A program made the translations under genes and the position numbers. A stretch of 64,000 bases of DNA, taken from CAWEFA01 sp963851385 (lineage in GTDB: Bacteria; Bacteroidota; Bacteroidia; Bacteroidales; DTGW01). The stretch spans positions 62,001 through 126,000 of the forward strand of contig CAWKPE010000014.1 of assembly GCA_963851385.1 (NCBI GenBank). The letters are read 5' to 3'. The notes under the pieces are model-generated. The model was not told where the DNA came from. It worked only from the letters and a program-made list of their open reading frames with translations, and made no database searches. This document shows positions 62,893-64,000 of the stretch, piece after piece. Numbering within the stretch: position 1 is the stretch's first letter; the number at the start of each line of letters is the position of its first letter.

Positions 62893-63209
62893 TGATTTTA
62901 ACGTAAAGATATAGAAAATAGAAGAATGGGTAACGATTGAGAATACCTTTTTGTAATTGCAGTGGTTTTTATTTGATTACAAAAACTAAGGATTAAAGGC
63001 AATACATGCTGCATTTAATAAGGCTGAATTAATTATATTTTTAATGTCACTCACATTGTATATCGCCAAAAAGTACGTTAGACTCATGCCGGCCTGCTCT
63101 TAAGAGTTTGTTTGGTTTAACGTGGAATTGTTATGCAACCTGCTACCGGATAAATTCGTAAAAATCTTTAACAAACCTAAAAAACCTGATAACCTAAAAG
63201 GAGGAGAAA
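62893..63209. other. Divergent intergenic region with strong Shine-Dalgarno at its end
   Basis: 317 bp between divergent ligA and the small secreted-protein gene contain no reading frame or clear hairpin. The + strand ends in AAAAGGAGGAGAAA 2-6 bp before the ATG at 63210, a near-perfect Shine-Dalgarno sequence, which is rare in this window. The ligA promoter should be near 62900-62960. Confidence 0.5.
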
Positions 63210-63722
63210 ATGGATAAAAAGTATCTTTTATATGTTACTATTATAATATCTGCAATTATCATAATAAATGTTACTACTGCCGCAGATAAAGGGATAAAAA
63301 CAATTTCTCAAAAACAAAAAATCGTCAATGGATTTAAAGAATCCGGTCAAATAAAAAAAGCTGATTCAAGCTCAATAATATTTGTTATTCCTCCTGTAAA
63401 ATGCGGAAGTATTTCATGGAAGGATCCAATTATCTCAAATTGGCTTGCTAAGTATTGTGCAGATAAGTGTTCAGATTCTGTTTCTTCCGGATATAAGTTT
63501 TCAGGACGCATTTCAAATTCTGATAAAAGCTGCAGCTTAAAAGTAATTATTAAAACAGACGGGGAATATGCACAACCTGTCAGATTTAATCCTGATAATG
63601 GCACATTTGATGGAAAAGTTTATTTTGATAAGTCTAATCGCATGGATACTCATATAAAAGTCATGCTAAGAGACAGCAATAATATTACTTTGCAAACATT
63701 TGTTATTGCACTCACAGAATAA
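63210..63722 (+). CDS. Small secreted protein of unknown function
   Basis: A 170-aa protein with a signal peptide (residues 1-25, ending TTAA). The mature part has five Cys (VKCGSIS, YCADKCSD, KSCSL) and a beta-rich C-terminus (YAQPVRFNPDNGTFDGKVYFD). The strong Shine-Dalgarno before the ATG sets the start. It is monocistronic as far as the window shows. No family recognised. Confidence 0.7.
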   Translation: MDKKYLLYVTIIISAIIIINVTTAADKGIKTISQKQKIVNGFKESGQIKKADSSSIIFVIPPVKCGSISWKDPIISNWLAKYCADKCSDSVSSGYKFSGRISNSDKSCSLKVIIKTDGEYAQPVRFNPDNGTFDGKVYFDKSNRMDTHIKVMLRDSNNITLQTFVIALTE

Positions 63723-64000
63723 AGCGTTATAGATAAATTTATTTAAACAATTTGACATAATAAAGTTACATAAAAGCATATTCGCAAGTGCATACAACTT
63801 TTTCTACTTATGTTTTTCGCTCATTGTTTGCTTCCTCACAAATCAATTCTAAATATAGTTTTTAAAGGATAAATTTTGTAAATTTGGTTTGATGATAGAC
63901 TAAACGCCATTCTTCTCATTTCTCTTACAAAAGATTTGCTTCTTAAGTTTAACAAAATAAATTACAAATGAAATCAATACATAATCATTTTTGTATTTGC
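63723..64000. other. AT-rich end of window, possible start of another gene
   Basis: After the secreted-protein stop there is AT-rich DNA. TAAATTTG at 63879-63886 fits the TAnnTTTG box, and an ATG at 63968 opens a frame (MKSIHNHFCIC) to the edge, only 11 codons, too short to judge. Confidence 0.25.

Noticed and set aside
62893..63209. A tRNA or small RNA in the ligA divergent region
   Set aside because: No cloverleaf, T-loop motif or terminator hairpin could be found by eye.

Overview
The window looks like a chromosomal segment of a low-GC Bacteroidota bacterium. The evidence is: secreted proteins with C-terminal type IX secretion (T9SS) sorting domains (DUF362 protein, serine endoprotease, discoidin-like protein, a 134-aa mini-protein), a GldF gliding/T9SS-type ABC permease, many lipoproteins with a Cys lipobox, a TonB-dependent receptor under a cobalamin riboswitch, few Shine-Dalgarno sequences, and TTG/GTG starts next to AT-rich leaders. 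I saw no tRNA, rRNA or CRISPR array.

Layout. 1-4.1 kb: a truncated PAS protein, an ankyrin protein with a barrel-like tail, two lipoproteins and a nested palindromic element. 4.2-17.5 kb: mostly housekeeping (tilS, purC, xerD, maeB broken by two frameshifts, a CheY-CheC-histidine kinase operon, rubrerythrin, a flavin reductase-rubredoxin fusion, trmD, folD, gldF). 17.9-33 kb: an accessory region of secreted proteins. Here an IS110-family element interrupts a 606-codon surface-protein gene; it is followed by a 2121-aa SpvB/FG-GAP/RHS polymorphic-toxin-like protein with two AT-rich candidate immunity genes, a RAYT-type transposase surrounded and penetrated by REP palindromes, and a discoidin/T9SS protein. 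33-36.8 kb: phoH, a SAM hydrolase-type protein and a beta-helix K+ channel. 36.8-49.1 kb: a minus-strand vitamin B12 uptake locus (riboswitch, BtuB-like receptor, beta-propeller lipoprotein, T9SS protease, TPR protein, BtuF, small protein, BtuC, BtuD). 49.3-64 kb: a Nim-like flavoprotein, a nucleotidyltransferase-GHMP kinase fusion, a tandem aspartyl protease, a GH31 glycosidase, a compact ClpP-like/GHKL ATPase/STAS-like triad, an M2/M3-like metallopeptidase, an unusually long LigA and a small secreted protein.

The strongest discovery candidate is the IS110 element. Its 5' noncoding region folds into two stem-loops. The first carries two segments complementary (Watson-Crick plus G-U) to the two halves of the exact site it occupies, and the second carries two segments matching its own joined ends. 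This is the layout of an IS110 bridge RNA (target loop, then donor loop), and removing the element restores the interrupted reading frame. Other candidates are the REP/RAYT system whose palindromes read through as protein (KPDRF/KPVRF), the ClpP-GHKL-STAS triad, the RHS toxin tip with its immunity candidates, and a composite dispersed repeat that abuts start codons at three unrelated loci.
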